A stretch of DNA of 21,882 nt from Plantago elongata. Its lineage: Eukaryota; Streptophyta; Magnoliopsida; Lamiales; Plantaginaceae. The notes under the pieces are model-generated. The model did no database searches and was not told the origin of the DNA. It saw only the letters and a program-made list of their open reading frames with translations. The stretch covers positions 1 to 21,882 of the forward strand of contig JAYMSP010002928.1 of assembly GCA_036897095.1 (NCBI GenBank), in the 5' to 3' direction. Below, piece by piece: positions 10,281 through 21,213 of this stretch. The position numbers were made by a program, and so were the translations under genes. How positions within the stretch are numbered: position 1 is the stretch's first letter; each line of letters starts with the position of its first letter.

Positions 10281-11270
10281 AACAGAAGTTAGGTTCTTGC
10301 TTCAGAAACAGAACCACTTAGACTTAACACTCTTCTTGTGGGAATCCATTTCTGAATAGATTTCTTCGGAGTAGGTTTTTGTCTAGATGGAACATATGGA
10401 GGAATCTTTGAATCATCGGATTTCAAATCAATCTTCCTTCTTGGAGTGTTCCTTGGTGTTCCTCGTGGTGGCTTCAGAGACTTGTCAGCTTTTTGAGATT
10501 GCTTTTCAACAAGCTTAGTCTTTCAAATCAAGTTTCTTCTATGCTTGGCATTCAGATTTTCATTAGCTTGGGATTGATTCCACTTCTGATAATTGCTATA
10601 AGCAATCCTGGCTTTCCACCATCTTTCTTGTCCTTCCTTATATTGTTGCATTAGAACCTTTCCGATGTCGGGATAGCCAATGCCTTTTCGGGCACCACTG
10701 GCTTTCTGAACACGACATTCATCAGCCTCACTAGTTTCTGCGTCCTTCCTATATCCATAGAATGGCACAGTAGGAAATACACCCAATTGGGTGATGCTTC
10801 CCTTTCTAGTGATACAACATTATGGATGATCACAAGTTGATAGATCATGTTTCTTTTCAAAAACCTTTTTCACAATCTTCTTTGGGACTTGTTGTTCCTT
10901 CGAAGTTTTAGTCGCGATAGCTTTCCCTTTGTTAAGAAGCTTAGATTTCTAACCAATGCTATAGACTTCTTTGGAACCCTTCTATGACTTTTTACAAAGG
11001 TGAAGCTTTCATCACTCTTTTTCAGAGGGGTAGAATTACTTCATTGAGCTTCCAGTCCAAGTCCTCCTTTCTTAGAAGGATCTCTCATGTACGATTGAAC
11101 CTCCGTGAGAGTGTCACTAGCTTTGACAAATGATTTGAAAGACACTTTTTTTTCTGAGTTCTTCATTTTGAGAAAGAAGTTTCTTCAACTTCTCATTTAG
11201 CTCATTCAAGGCTATTTCACGAGAATTATCATTCTCCGATATTTGAGATGTCAGAGAGGCTATTTCAGCG
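10281..11270 (-). pseudogene. Gag C-terminal and gag-pol linker (E1)
   Basis: The minus strand codes Lys/Arg/Pro/Ser-rich sequence without a conserved fold, for example GARKGIGYPDIGKVLMQQYKEG and a Lys/Pro/Arg-rich stretch near 10480-10400. This is usual between the CCHC knuckle and the protease in these elements. Stops and frame changes are frequent. It is placed by position rather than by a domain. Confidence 0.6.
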
Positions 11271-12750
11271 TCCTTATTCTACCTTGGTCAAGTTAGAAAC
11301 TTCTTTTTGAAGAAATTCTTCGCTTTCTACCAGAACTTTGGTTATTGACTCAATAACCAGAAATTCTTTCTCATATCGGTCAAGTTCACTCTTGACCAAT
11401 TCCAAATCCTTAATGTTGTCATCATCACTTTCATAATACAAGAATTGTGATGTGTTTGTTATCTCATCATCCATAAGACATTCTTCAATGTTGGAGATGT
11501 CAGGACCTACTATCTCAACAACTCCACACAAGTCGTTCTTCTTCAAGCTAAAATCGATAACATCATGAGTTACCCCACACAATTCTGATGATTGTATAGT
11601 TGAGTCATCTGAATCTTTAATTTATGAGTCAGACTCAATATCCAGAGCATCAAGTTGTATTTGGATCTTCTTTCTCTCTTCAGTGAGCAATGCCCTCAGA
11701 GTTCTTTTGAATGTCCTTCTCTCCTTCTTGTCACCCATCTTAAGCTTGTTAAAAGCAGGACAATCACATTTGAAGTGACCAGGTTTCCGACAATAGAAGC
11801 AGATATCATTCCCAACTTTAGCAACTTCAGTATTGATGGCTTTCTAAGAAAGGTTGTTCTGAGAGTTGTTCAGCTTCTCTTTTGCTTTTATCCTTTCAAT
11901 TTCTTAAGTGACATATTTCTTCATATGTCTCAATACAAGTGCATTTTCTTCATACACTACCTTGGTATCCTTCTTTTCAGAAGTACCCTTGGGAATCTAG
12001 AGCAACACTCTGCAACTTTTCAGCTGCAGGCAAACCTCGTTGGGTTATCTCATAGTTTAAAGTGGTCAAATGTGAAAAGAGTTTCACTGGAATGATTTGG
12101 GGCATTCCTTGATTGAAATAGAAATATTGTGTATGCTCCCAATTTTGGTTCAAGCTTCTAACAATGGTTTACACCTTCTTAGAATTTGAATATCGTTCAC
12201 TTTCTCCAAGTGCAGCCATATCACTCATGAGAGTAGTAAACTGAAAATCAAGTTCTTCTAGAGTTTCAGAGGGACCCTGTTTGAAGTTTTGGCATTTCAA
12301 GTTCTATACTCGGAACTTGTTTTCCTTAGTTTTCTCAGTTCCGGCACATATATCTTCTATCAATTGCCAGGCAACTTTCGCCGTCCTTGCATACCACCGT
12401 TTGCACTATATGTGCTCAGGTGTGGATCGAATGATGATGTTACACGCTTGACCATCCGACATGTATATCTTGGCATCTTCCGATGCTCAGAGGTCACGAG
12501 GTTTGTCTTCATACTCAACTTCTTCAGCAGCACGACCACTATTGCTAGTGGAAGTGTCACTAACTTCAGCGTCAGTGTTTCTACGACCGTCAGATACTTC
12601 AATCACATACTTGAGTTCTCTGATTCTGATTGGCCCTTCCTTGATGACATAAATAATCTCATCACTGATAGCTTCAAGATGCAGCACCATGTTGTTCTTC
12701 CATTTCTCGTAATTCTCTAGTTTATGAACTGAAGCATCACTCAGAGACAT
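11271..12750 (-). pseudogene. Copia gag with CCHC zinc knuckle (E1)
   Basis: Gag is the structural protein that would form the virus-like particle and bind the RNA. The start chosen is the ATG at 12750 (MSLSDASVHKLENYEKWKNN), followed by LHLEAISDEIIYVIKEGP, the typical N-terminal part of plant copia gag. The middle (about 12370-12110: QLIEDICAGTEK, FKQGPSETLEELDFQFTTL) matches the gag UBN2-type domain. A CCHC knuckle, CFYCRKPGHFKCDC, is intact at 11801-11760. An acidic helical segment (11582-11274) follows. At least three frame changes and several stops make this a pseudogene. Confidence 0.88.
11760..11801 (-). other. CCHC zinc knuckle motif of gag
   Basis: Fourteen codons read CFYCRKPGHFKCDC, the exact C-x2-C-x4-H-x4-C spacing of nucleocapsid zinc knuckles that bind the element's RNA. 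All four metal ligands remain although the surrounding frame is broken. Confidence 0.95.
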
Positions 12751-12900
12751 ACCTGCACACATAACACACAATTAAAACATCCTCGTAAAGCGACGAAAAT
12801 CTACCTATATGGAGGATCGAGGTTTAGTGAAGAAGGCTATAGGGGGGTGAAAAGTTTTTTCATACTTTCGTCGATAAACAGTCTTTCTCAGAAACCTGGG
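12751..12900 (-). other. Leader between primer-binding site and gag (E1)
   Basis: About 150 non-coding bases between the candidate primer-binding site and the gag ATG. I see no structure beyond a C/T-rich patch near 12840 on the minus strand. Confidence 0.5.
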
Positions 12901-12913
12901 GGTTTCGATACTT
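12901..12913 (-). promoter_or_regulatory. Candidate decayed primer-binding site (E1)
   Basis: On the minus strand AAGTATCGAAACC directly follows the last LTR-like bases. It matches the initiator-Met tRNA site used by many plant copia elements (TGGTATCAGAGC) at GTATC and a few later positions, the rest explained by transitions. The identification is weak because the first six bases also follow the E2 LTR. Confidence 0.4.
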
Positions 12914-12974
12914 AGATTCATAGAGCGGAAGACTTTAAGTGATAGGTAAACGTAAATTTTCTTTTTAGTAATAA

Positions 12975-12994
12975 TGTGTGTGTGTGTGTGTGTG
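12975..12994. repeat. (TG)10 microsatellite in E1 5' LTR
   Basis: Ten perfect TG units (AC on the transcribed strand), followed by TTATGCTGGAA. The same repeat with 11 units lies at the same place in the E2 LTR, so it predates the split of the two copies. Confidence 0.97.
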
Positions 12995-13660
12995 TTATGC
13001 TGGAAATATGTAAATAACACAACAACTTATAGTAGTATCTGGAGGGGGCATAATCCTCCAACTAATCCACTTCGGCCTTTCTGAGACCTGGAATTGACTA
13101 GAATAGATAATTGAGTTCTACTTACAATGTATCCTTTTCTAAGATCCCTACAAACAAATGGTTCCCAACCAAATATTCCCCCTGAGTTATTCCCCAGCTT
13201 CTAAATCCAAGTACTTCATGTACTCAATATAACCTTGGATCTTTTCCTTAATTTCCAAAAACAAGTACTTCCTGTATTCCACGCCTTGATGATGTTGGTT
13301 ATATTATTGTTGTCAGGCTTCACTTAAATAACTTTTCAGCTATTTATCCAAAGAGCTTGAAGAGATTACACTACTTAATATACTTGTTCAGTATATGGTA
13401 GGTGTCTCCTTTCTGACCCATGTGTTGATATCCGTTATGGAGAATGAACTTCAGAAACGGCGTCTGAGTGTTCAACTCTTTCATAGATAATCAAACTGTT
13501 GTTAAGCTTCAGGAAACATAGAACTACTAGTGATTCTTCGAGTTGTATAGTCACAATTGTGAGCTTGGAGAATTGTAGTATGAATGCTTGAGAGAATACT
13601 TGCTTGCTATGTAATTATGAGCGTAGTTCGTGTGTGTGTTTCTCAGTTTCTAAGTGGTGA

Positions 13661-13672
13661 TAATTATATATG
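13661..13672 (-). promoter_or_regulatory. Candidate LTR TATA box (E1)
   Basis: Minus-strand CATATATAATTA within the LTR. The E2 LTR has a degraded counterpart near 15005-15020 (CATCCATAAATA). This is a plausible Pol II promoter core for the full-length transcript, judged by sequence and position alone. Confidence 0.35.
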
Positions 13673-14245
13673 AATTTTAGAGGAGTTTGAATAGTATCCG
13701 TTAGACCTTCTCAGATTAATCCATTGATATCTTGAAATAAGTACTCAAAAGTCACTTTCTCATATTTCAGAGAGGACTAAGCCTGGTCGACTTTTATGTC
13801 GGTGTAATGAATACACTGTACTATTTCTTGTCATGTAGTCTCAATGGACACATGAGGCTTCTGAAAGCTAGCATGCTCCTTGACTCAAAGACGTCATATA
13901 TTCAGAGACATGTAACGTGCAAAATGCACTATACAATATGCTTTCTGAACATAGTCTATCTGAGGAGACTAATCCTTATGTCTTCATCAAACTTGTGCAA
14001 TCTTCAATCTTCAAATCTTCCATTAAACTCAATTTCTAGGATCCATCTTCATGGCCTTCTAAAAAATATAAAATTACATTCAGAGACCTAATAATCTTAT
14101 TACAAGTTTAACTAGACTTACATACTAAGTGATTTCCTCTTTTACAATGTTCAAGTGAACTAAGAGTACTAGTCGCCTTTTTGTACTAGAGATAAGTTAC
14201 ATGGTGATTGATCAAAAATACTAACAGATATTCCTAAAAATACTT

Positions 14246-15584
14246 AATTCAGAGAGTGGAAGAATTAGGGATAGATACATGACTTTGTGCTTTGCAGTAG
14301 TAAATGTATGTGTGTGTGTGTGTGTGTGTGTTATGCTGGAATGTAAATACAGAATATGTAAATAACACAACAAGTATAGTGGTATCTGGAGGTGACGTAA
14401 TCCTCCAACTAGTCCACTCAGCTATTCTGAGAGCTGGAATTCACTAGAACAAACAATTGAGTTCTCCTACAATTAATCCAATTCAAAGATCCCTACAAAC
14501 AAATGGTTCCCAACCAAATTTTCCCCCTAAGTTGTTTTGTAGCTCCTACAGCCAAGTACTTCATGTACTCAAGATAACATTGGAGCTATTCCTTGATTTT
14601 CCAAATCAAGTACTTCATGTGTTCTACGCTTTGATGGTGTTCGTTATAAGTTGATTGTCAGGAAAGCTTCTCGAATAACTTTTCAGTTATATTTTCAGAG
14701 AACTTAGAAGAGATAACACTACTTGATACACTTATTCAATGTATGATAGGTTCTCTTCTAATAACATAAGTAATTGGGATTCGTTCTGGAGAATGAGCTT
14801 CAGAAAGGGTATCTGAAAGTTCAACTCTCTCACGAATAACAATCTCTTGTTATAGGTTCAGGACACTTAGAACTACTAGTGATTCTTCGAGCACAACAGT
14901 AAGCTTGGAGAATGGTAGTGAGATGTTTGAGAGAATACTTTGTTTGATATGTAGATATGAGCGTAGTTTGTGTGTGTATTTCTCAGCTTCTAAGTTGTGA
15001 TATTTATGGATGAATATGAGAGTCGTTTGTATAGTATATGTTAGACATTCTAAAAATTCAATCCGTTGATACCTCGAAATGAGTACTCATAAGTCCCTTT
15101 CTCATTTTTCAAAGAGGACTATGCATTGAGCGACTTTCCAGCCGGTGTAATTAATGCATCGTACTATTTCTTGTCATGTAGTCTCAACGGACACATGAGC
15201 CTTTCTGAAAGCTAGCATGCTCATGTACTCAGTGATGTCATATGTTCAGAGACTTGTTATGTGCAATATATATACTATACAATATGCTTTCTAATTATAG
15301 TCTATCTGAGGAGACTTAACCTTTAGTCTTCATAAACTTGTGCAATCTTCAACCTTCAAATCTTCGATTAAAATCCATTGCTAGGATCCTTCTTCAAAGC
15401 CTTCTCCTGAATCTAAAATTACATTCAGAGACCTAATATTCCTATTAAAAGTTTTACTAGACTAACATACAAAGTGATTTCCTCTTTTACAATATTCAAA
15501 TGAACTAAGAGTACTAGTCACCGCTCTGTACTAAGATAAGTAATATGGTGATTGATCTAAAAATACTAACAGATATTCCAAACA
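14246..15584 (-). repeat. 3' LTR of copia element E2
   Basis: About 1.34 kb. Minus-strand start is TGTTTGGAATATC at 15584, directly behind a polypurine tract. It is collinear with 12914-14239, including the TG microsatellite and the blocks near 14345-14440, 14860-14900 and 15150-15320. It is clearly diverged from that copy by substitutions and indels. The left border abuts the start of the E1 5' LTR; the exact break lies within 14240-14246. Confidence 0.88.
14309..14330. repeat. (TG)11 microsatellite in E2 3' LTR
   Basis: Eleven perfect TG units followed by TTATGCTGGAA, the orthologous position to the (TG)10 of the E1 LTR. Confidence 0.97.
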
Positions 15585-15599
15585 AATTTCCCTCTTTTT
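15585..15599 (-). promoter_or_regulatory. Polypurine tract of E2
   Basis: Minus-strand AAAAAGAGGGAAATT lies directly before the LTR start TGTTTGG. It is the same element as 91-104, with small changes. Confidence 0.85.
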
Positions 15600-15933
15600 G
15601 ATCAGTCAACCATGACTATCTTCAAAGTCCTATTACACACATGGAAGTGAAAACAATTCACGACTTAATTATTTCAAATGATATTCAATCAGTTAATTAA
15701 GTGCAGAAAGTAAACATCAACCAAATCACAATAAATGATCTTTGCTGACAAGTTATCTTCTATTAATGGTATCTGAGAGTATGATCATCAGATAGAAAAA
15801 TTATAGAACAAAGGATAACTTTTACAAATATTGAACATTACAGAACAATTAGTTTAGTGTTACCAAATTACTAAGTAAATTAGGACAATAGGAGAGTCCA
15901 AGCTCCAAGTAAGACATCCTAAAATACTAGTCT
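15600..15933 (-). other. 3' untranslated stretch of E2
   Basis: Non-coding, AT-rich, and collinear with 105-436. I see no gene in it. Confidence 0.6.
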
Positions 15934-18717
15934 TCAAGTCTTCAAAATCAACTTTGGTTCAGAAACCATAAGTTCTTCAGCACCCATTCTGGATCATATG
16001 ATCTGGTTATCAACCTTCCTGCAGTCTTCAACATATTCATAGAGAAGCCTTCTAACAGAGAGCTTTGTCGTTCTAGCTAATCCACAAAGGTCCTTGTAAG
16101 TCTTTGCAGGGTATTTGTTTTTCTGTACAAAGAGATTGACCCAGTAGTATTTTTCCCATTCCCATGCATGATTAACCTTGAGCAGTGATAAATCATGATA
16201 CTTACAAATTTCTTCTAAGTAAGCAATGTCATTCATATATTGATCCTTCATCATGTGAAATGATTCATAAGACCCAACTCCTAGTCTGTTCTGTGTGCTG
16301 AGAGTACCATCCAACCTTTTGTCCTTATGTACATAATCATGCTTTGGATAACGACATGTAAAATAATGTGGCTTTGTCATAGCCTCAGTCCTTTTATGAA
16401 CTTCAAAGTCAAGCCATGCCTTGGTGTTTGCTGGATTTAGCAATATGGGCTTGTCTGTTCTCCATGTCATCATCTGGTTTTAAATTGGTTCTGGAAACTT
16501 CTTGTTCAGAAGCAAGTGTTGTAGATGAAGGATCCAGTAACCATTCTGGAGATGTATGCATATGTAGGTTGATTGGCTGTCATTTGTTTTGACATACTCA
16601 ATCTGGACAGCAACTGGCCTTTCTTCTTGTTCTTTCTCTTGAACTTTGTGAAACTGTAAGTCCCTTCGTCTTTTTCTATTTAAACCTTTCTCTAGTGTCA
16701 GTTCTTCATGCTTTCTGGGAGCAGTGTTGGAAGATCCACCTGGGATCGACTTGGTATTGCCAGAAGGTGTCATGGCAGCTATTGGTCTAACAGCCAATGT
16801 TGGTTCAGGGAGGCTACCAACTTTACTTCTCTTCTGAAGTGGATGTTCATTAGTGTCAGTCTCATCATCATCATCATTGAAATTCCTTATAGGAGACTTA
16901 CACAAATCCTGACCTTTAATTTCTCCTTCTTCTTTCTCTTCTGGTTCAGAAGGTTTCTCTTCAGGTATAATAAGGGCCTTGGAACCCCTAGTTATCATGC
17001 TTCTGAACCTTATTCTAACTCTGGGATTAGAAACCGGGAGTTCTTTAGAAGGTAAGTCCTTTTATTGAACTTGACTTGTAGAGAGAGGTAATTGTTTTCT
17101 CTTTTTGCCTCTGCCTTTCTGGGCTGCAATATTCTCTTCTCCCATATTCATGGGTGACTGACTCAACAATGCGTATGAGTATGAGAGTGACTCAAAATTG
17201 GTTTGCAGATTTTTGTGAACCAGGACTATCTTCTGGACTTCAGCTTTGAGCTCTTGATTCGTTTTTAGGAGTAGCACCTCCTTTTGATTCAGCTCTTCTA
17301 ATGGACGAAAGATACCTTCAGCTTACTGAGTGTCATAGTAAGCTTCCTCTAGTACTTGTTGACATTATTGCAGTCTTCATCTCTGACCATGCCTAGATCT
17401 TGCTATGATAAGGCAATACGAGTGGCTCTATGAAGTAAAAGTTTAACAATTGGCTTTAGGTCAGATGGGACAGATGTAAGGACCTAGGAATCCTGCTCTA
17501 CTAGCTCAGATTGCAATTGAGAAAACACAGCACTTCTAACCAAATATTTGTCGTCTCGGGTGGTGATAGATGGTGAAGAGAAGATATGCGGAGCAAGAAA
17601 CTCACGCTTATAATGTGAAAGAAGTATTGCATCCTCTTCTAGAGCCATGTCTTGTATCTCATCATCATCATCAGTGCTCACGTAGATGTGATCATCCTGA
17701 ATAATGGAGTCTAGGCCATCAACAATTTTACTTTTACCCTTGGTGCTGCCTTTCTGAGATGATGGTATTTGAAGCCTCTCTGATGTAGCCTTAGCATCAT
17801 GCTCTGTATCTAATTTCACCAAAGCATCCAACTCTCCATCCGTGCATCGAGATCTTTCTTCAGTTGTAGCTTTTCAGCAAGGAGCTCCCGCTCCTTGGCA
17901 TTTTCTTCCGCAATTTTCAGTAATTAGGCCTTCTTAGCCTGAATTTGTGACTGGTACTCAAGACTGTGTCTGGTCTCTTCTTCCAACATATCCTTGAGTT
18001 TAGCAACTCGAAGTTCCCAACTTCAATGTCTGCTTGTAAAGTAGCTTGTTGAGTTTATTCTTGTGAGACTTGTTGGTCTTGTTGGTCTGCTGGTCGTGGT
18101 GATGGTGGGTCTCTCTGAGTAGAGTCTGGGGTAGGTGAAGTTTATGTTCCTGCACTTCCTTGTGACATTCCACCAGTCCCTGGTGCTGGACTATCATCAT
18201 CTTCATCGTCAGATGGTTAATTATCACCTCCTTCAAGATGTTCAGATGAAGTGTCAAGATAATTCTCATCCATTTCTTCTTCTTCATCCGATACCAGATG
18301 GATGACAGTGGGAAGAGTGATCATTTTCCCGTTTAATTCCTCTTATTCAGAGGGATAAACTATGAGGGTCTTGGGCAAAGCAGGATTAGTGCCATCTGAT
18401 TTCTGGTTTCTTCATCTCCAGCATTAAAAGCATATATCAGCTTCTTACCAACTTCATATGTGAAGTCATCATGCATCAATGTATAACGAGAGTAATCCTC
18501 TATTGGAAACATTACATGGACATAGTTTTCCAGATCGAAGGCTCGTGCCCGTCTATCTTTGCTATCGATCACCTTGGCAAGCTCTGTTAGATCAACATTT
18601 CTGAGCTTTTGCCATTGTCTAAAACATTTCATATGTCTCTTCAAGGTGATTGTCTGGAAAAACCTTCAGCTAATCAAGTGGTGCTTCCACATCGATCACT
18701 GGTATTTGAACTTGAGC
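15934..18717 (-). other. Putative last exon of env-like gene, E2
   Basis: It begins after the acceptor at 18718 (AQVQIPVIDVEAPLD), then shifts frame near 18675 by one extra T. It holds the conserved block 18644-18360, an acidic tract near 18280-18180, a charged helical region near 17950-17830, the open stretch 17831-17484 (YVSTDDDDEIQDMALEEDA), a coiled coil at 17277-17120, the basic motif GRGKKRK (17115-17095), an Asp-rich patch near 16870 and the C-terminal domain 16998-15994 (NGYWILHLQHLLLNKKFP, CRYPKHDYVHKD, LLKVNHAWEWEKYYW). In the last kilobase only one Gln-type TAA (16480-16482) precedes the CGA-to-TGA stop at 15996-15994. Confidence 0.65.
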
Positions 18718-19622
18718 CTAAAAGAAAGTTTTCAAGTTAGTTTTATTCAAATAACTTGTGGTTATCTGAGAATAGAGATGTTCATGTCTTTATGAGCATA
18801 GTTGTGTAGCAACACTAGGCTCATTTGATTGAACTTCTGGATCAATGTTTGCTTCAGATACCATGTTGAGAGGAGTAGTCGTTTCCTCATTAACCTTTCT
18901 TTCTGCTTGAGCCTGAGAATTAAAATAAAAATTGCAAGTTATGGATTTGATCGGAAAAGTTATGTTCAGAAAGATCAATATTGATAACTAAGGTATCACT
19001 TACTTCCGTAGTTGGAAACTCAGTATCAACACCTTGCTCAGAAACCATGTTGGTTTCTGGCACCGTTTCTTAAGATTTTGCATGTTCGGCATTATCAACA
19101 TCGATGGGTGATGGAGGTGTCTCATTGGTTTCTCCATCGACCTATTCTTTTGTTTGAACCTAAATGAAGAAGAAATGCATTTGATTAAGTAGTGATTTAT
19201 GACATGTCATTCTGAAAGGAATTTGATTCTACTTTTATATATATTCTCAACAGAAGGCTCAGAAGAAATTTCCTCAGATGACTTTGTAGTCTCTGGAAAG
19301 ACTTTTCATGTGGTATGGGTACCACTTCACCTACTTCCTCAGTTTGAGCCTGTATATAGAGACAAAGAATGAAGTGTTAAAACCACACTTAGAAACTTAT
19401 ATAAAAAAAAATTATAATTTTTTCAGAAATAATCAACTACCTGTGTCACATGCTCAGTTTCCATGTATTCTGAGGTTTGTGGAACCACATCTTCATTCAT
19501 AGAAGTAGGCACACTTGCTTCCCCCTGTGTTTGTGTCTCCATATTGGCCAGTAACAATGAAGGTATATGAATAACAAATCAACATATAATGCTTACAAGT
19601 TAGAGATAAACCACTCTGCAAC
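18718..19622 (-). other. Row of mini-exons and short introns, E2
   Basis: Exons align to those of E1: 19548-19441 (36 codons), 19349-19246 (104 bases, one frame lost), 19159-19004 (52 codons, two stops) and 18912-18802 (37 codons). Introns are 19622-19549 (74 bases), 19440-19350 (91), 19245-19160 (86), 19003-18913 (91) and 18801-18718 (84). Three splice sites are mutated: the acceptor at 19549 reads CTG instead of CAG, the donor at 19245 reads AA, and the donor at 18801 reads CT. The other sites keep GT and AG. Same exon lengths and phase as in E1 make a shared ancestral gene structure very likely. Confidence 0.68.
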
Positions 19623-21213
19623 CTGAATGCCTTCAGACAGATTGGCCTCTTCCACTTTTGGAGATTCTATGTTGTGTTGTGGATCAACATCCACATCTTT
19701 GTTTGAAGTTTTTGGTACTTTGTACCTTTCCTCTACTTGATCACCCTGAGTACCAGTCTCAATTTGATCCCTCTCAGAGAGTTAAGGAACCTGCACAGTT
19801 ATAGAAGCAATATCAATATCTTCAAGCACTATTTCATTTACCACAAAACCTTCATCTACCTGTTGGGGTGTGACATCTTCAACCGACTTCGCTTTAGTTG
19901 CATCATCTGCAACTTTAACTCTTTTCGGTAGTTGAGATGAGCTAGAGGCTCTACCATGAGTCTCTATATGTGATCCTTTGAGAACCTCTTGGAGCGGGAG
20001 GTCTTCTTTTGAGTCTCCACTTAAGTCTGGGACAGACTCATCTATGTCGTTTATATCATTCACGGACAACTTTGGCATCTTTTTCTGACCTGGAGTTCTT
20101 TATAGATGGGAAGTGGTCGTTAGGCTTCAACATTTTTTGTTTCCCTTTCTGATGAAGGTGTGTCAACAAGTAAGACTTGCACACTCTTTTTGGCCCTAGG
20201 TTTCTTGTTCCTTGGTTTCTTAGCGACTTGGACCTCAACCTAAATTTCTTCAGAAACTCCTTCTCCATGAGCAACCATCTCATCCTTGGCAGCCTTTTTC
20301 AAAGCTTCCTCATAAGCATGCTTGTACATACTATTGGTAACGGGGATATCCATGTGCTCTCTGAGCACAACTCCACATTTCTCCAGCATATAGCAAATTT
20401 CCAGGCCATAGTGCATATTGGCTTTGGTACCAACACGACCTTTGACTATCTTGGGCTCAAACTCCTTGACCCGATTGACAAACTTCATGAATGTCTATTT
20501 CCCCCAATTAAAGAGGTTTTCCCTATAATTCAACTATTTTTGGAGAATGCTCATTATCATCTAACGTTACAAACAGATCTGGTCTATGGCTTCCTCGTTT
20601 CCATCGAAGTACCGATGCAAGATGCTGGCAAGCACATTCCAGTGTTCAAAGAGATGTGGTCCTTATAGCTCCCAAAATGAATGTGGATGGACATTCTTCA
20701 ATTTTGTCGTTTGCAGCCTCTTCATATAGTACTCTGACACTATCATTTAGAGCCTCGTCTCTCGTGTTGATTTCAAATTTGGTACCACGGTTCATGAGAC
20801 GAAAAATTTTGCAGAAGGCATCACAATCAAAACATATTTCTATACCTTGACCTTCGACTTGAAGAACGCTTCTTCAACAATGTTCACAGTCCTGATGTAG
20901 ACCTTGGAAGAATTATAAAATTCCAAGACATCTAGTGGTGACAAACCACTAGGTAAAGTGCATAGTAACTTCTTGATGTGAGCTTTTGCAAGCATTTTCA
21001 CCACCAAGTTCCTATATGGAGTGGAGGAAATAGCAACACTAAGGTATTTTTCAACCATGTGAGCACCCCAGTTCATTTGAGGCTGGAGGTCTAGTCCTCA
21101 TGGTTGAAATCACCCATCAAGCATTTATTCAACACTTGCATCTCTTTTTCTCCTTGCTTTTTAGGAGAAGAAGTAGCATAAGAGTTCTTGGAAGAGGTCT
21201 TTCTAGGAGCCAT
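19623..21213 (-). other. Putative first exon of env-like gene, E2
   Basis: From the ATG at 21213 to a GT donor directly below 19623. It carries the N-terminal block (21076-20840: PSGLSPLDVLEFYNSSKVY), a second block at 20488-20240 (VNRVKEFEPKIV, NMHYGLEICYMLEKCG) and an acidic Ser/Asp/Glu block at 20078-19782 (SVNDINDIDESVPDLSGDS). A Trp codon near 21095 is TAG, and one base is lost or gained just after. A Gln-position TAA interrupts near 19785. Confidence 0.6.

Larger units (their letters stand above)
12914..14239 (-). repeat. 5' LTR of copia element E1
   Basis: About 1.33 kb, collinear along its whole length with 14246-15584, and its right edge (about 14150-14239) matches window bases 1-90. 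Minus-strand start is TTTTAGGAATATC, where the left fragment has TGTTAGG, so the terminal TG is mutated. A TATA-like CATATATAATTA lies at 13672-13661 on the minus strand, about 570 bases into the LTR. A TG/AC microsatellite sits near the inner end. There is no protein gene inside. The inner border is uncertain by about six bases. Confidence 0.88.
15934..21213 (-). pseudogene. Env-like third gene of copia element E2 (spliced, decayed)
   Basis: This is the second copy of the gene at 437-6091, with the same order of parts. It starts at an ATG (21213, MAPRKTSSKN) and ends at a TGA (15936-15934) at the position equivalent to the E1 stop. The best-kept stretches are 21076-20840 (GAHMVEKYLSVAISSTPY), 20488-20240, 20078-19782, 18644-18360, 17831-17484 and 16998-15994. 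Many lesions turn Gln, Arg or Trp codons into stops, as expected from C-to-T decay. Two frameshifts lie near 18675 and 21080. Against E1 it keeps a longer segment near 17580-17480. No clear membrane anchor or signal peptide is seen; the role is unknown. Confidence 0.75.

Noticed and set aside
11655..12720. Two plus-strand frames of about 145 codons
   Set aside because: Both are antisense to gag, where the minus strand shows the UBN2-type region and the CCHC knuckle.
13430..15450. Heat-shock-like elements from TTC/GAA words in the LTRs
   Set aside because: The frequent TTCAGAA words have one base, not two, between TTC and GAA; the alternating spacing of a heat-shock element is not met.
1..15584. 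Repeats at regular spacing as a CRISPR-like array
   Set aside because: The repeated blocks are LTR ends more than a kilobase apart, and the 191-base units are exon-intron units of low identity in a plant-type genome.
20177..20668. Plus-strand open frame of 163 codons
   Set aside because: It is antisense to the conserved env-like block at 20488-20240, whose minus-strand sequence is shared with E1; a shadow frame.
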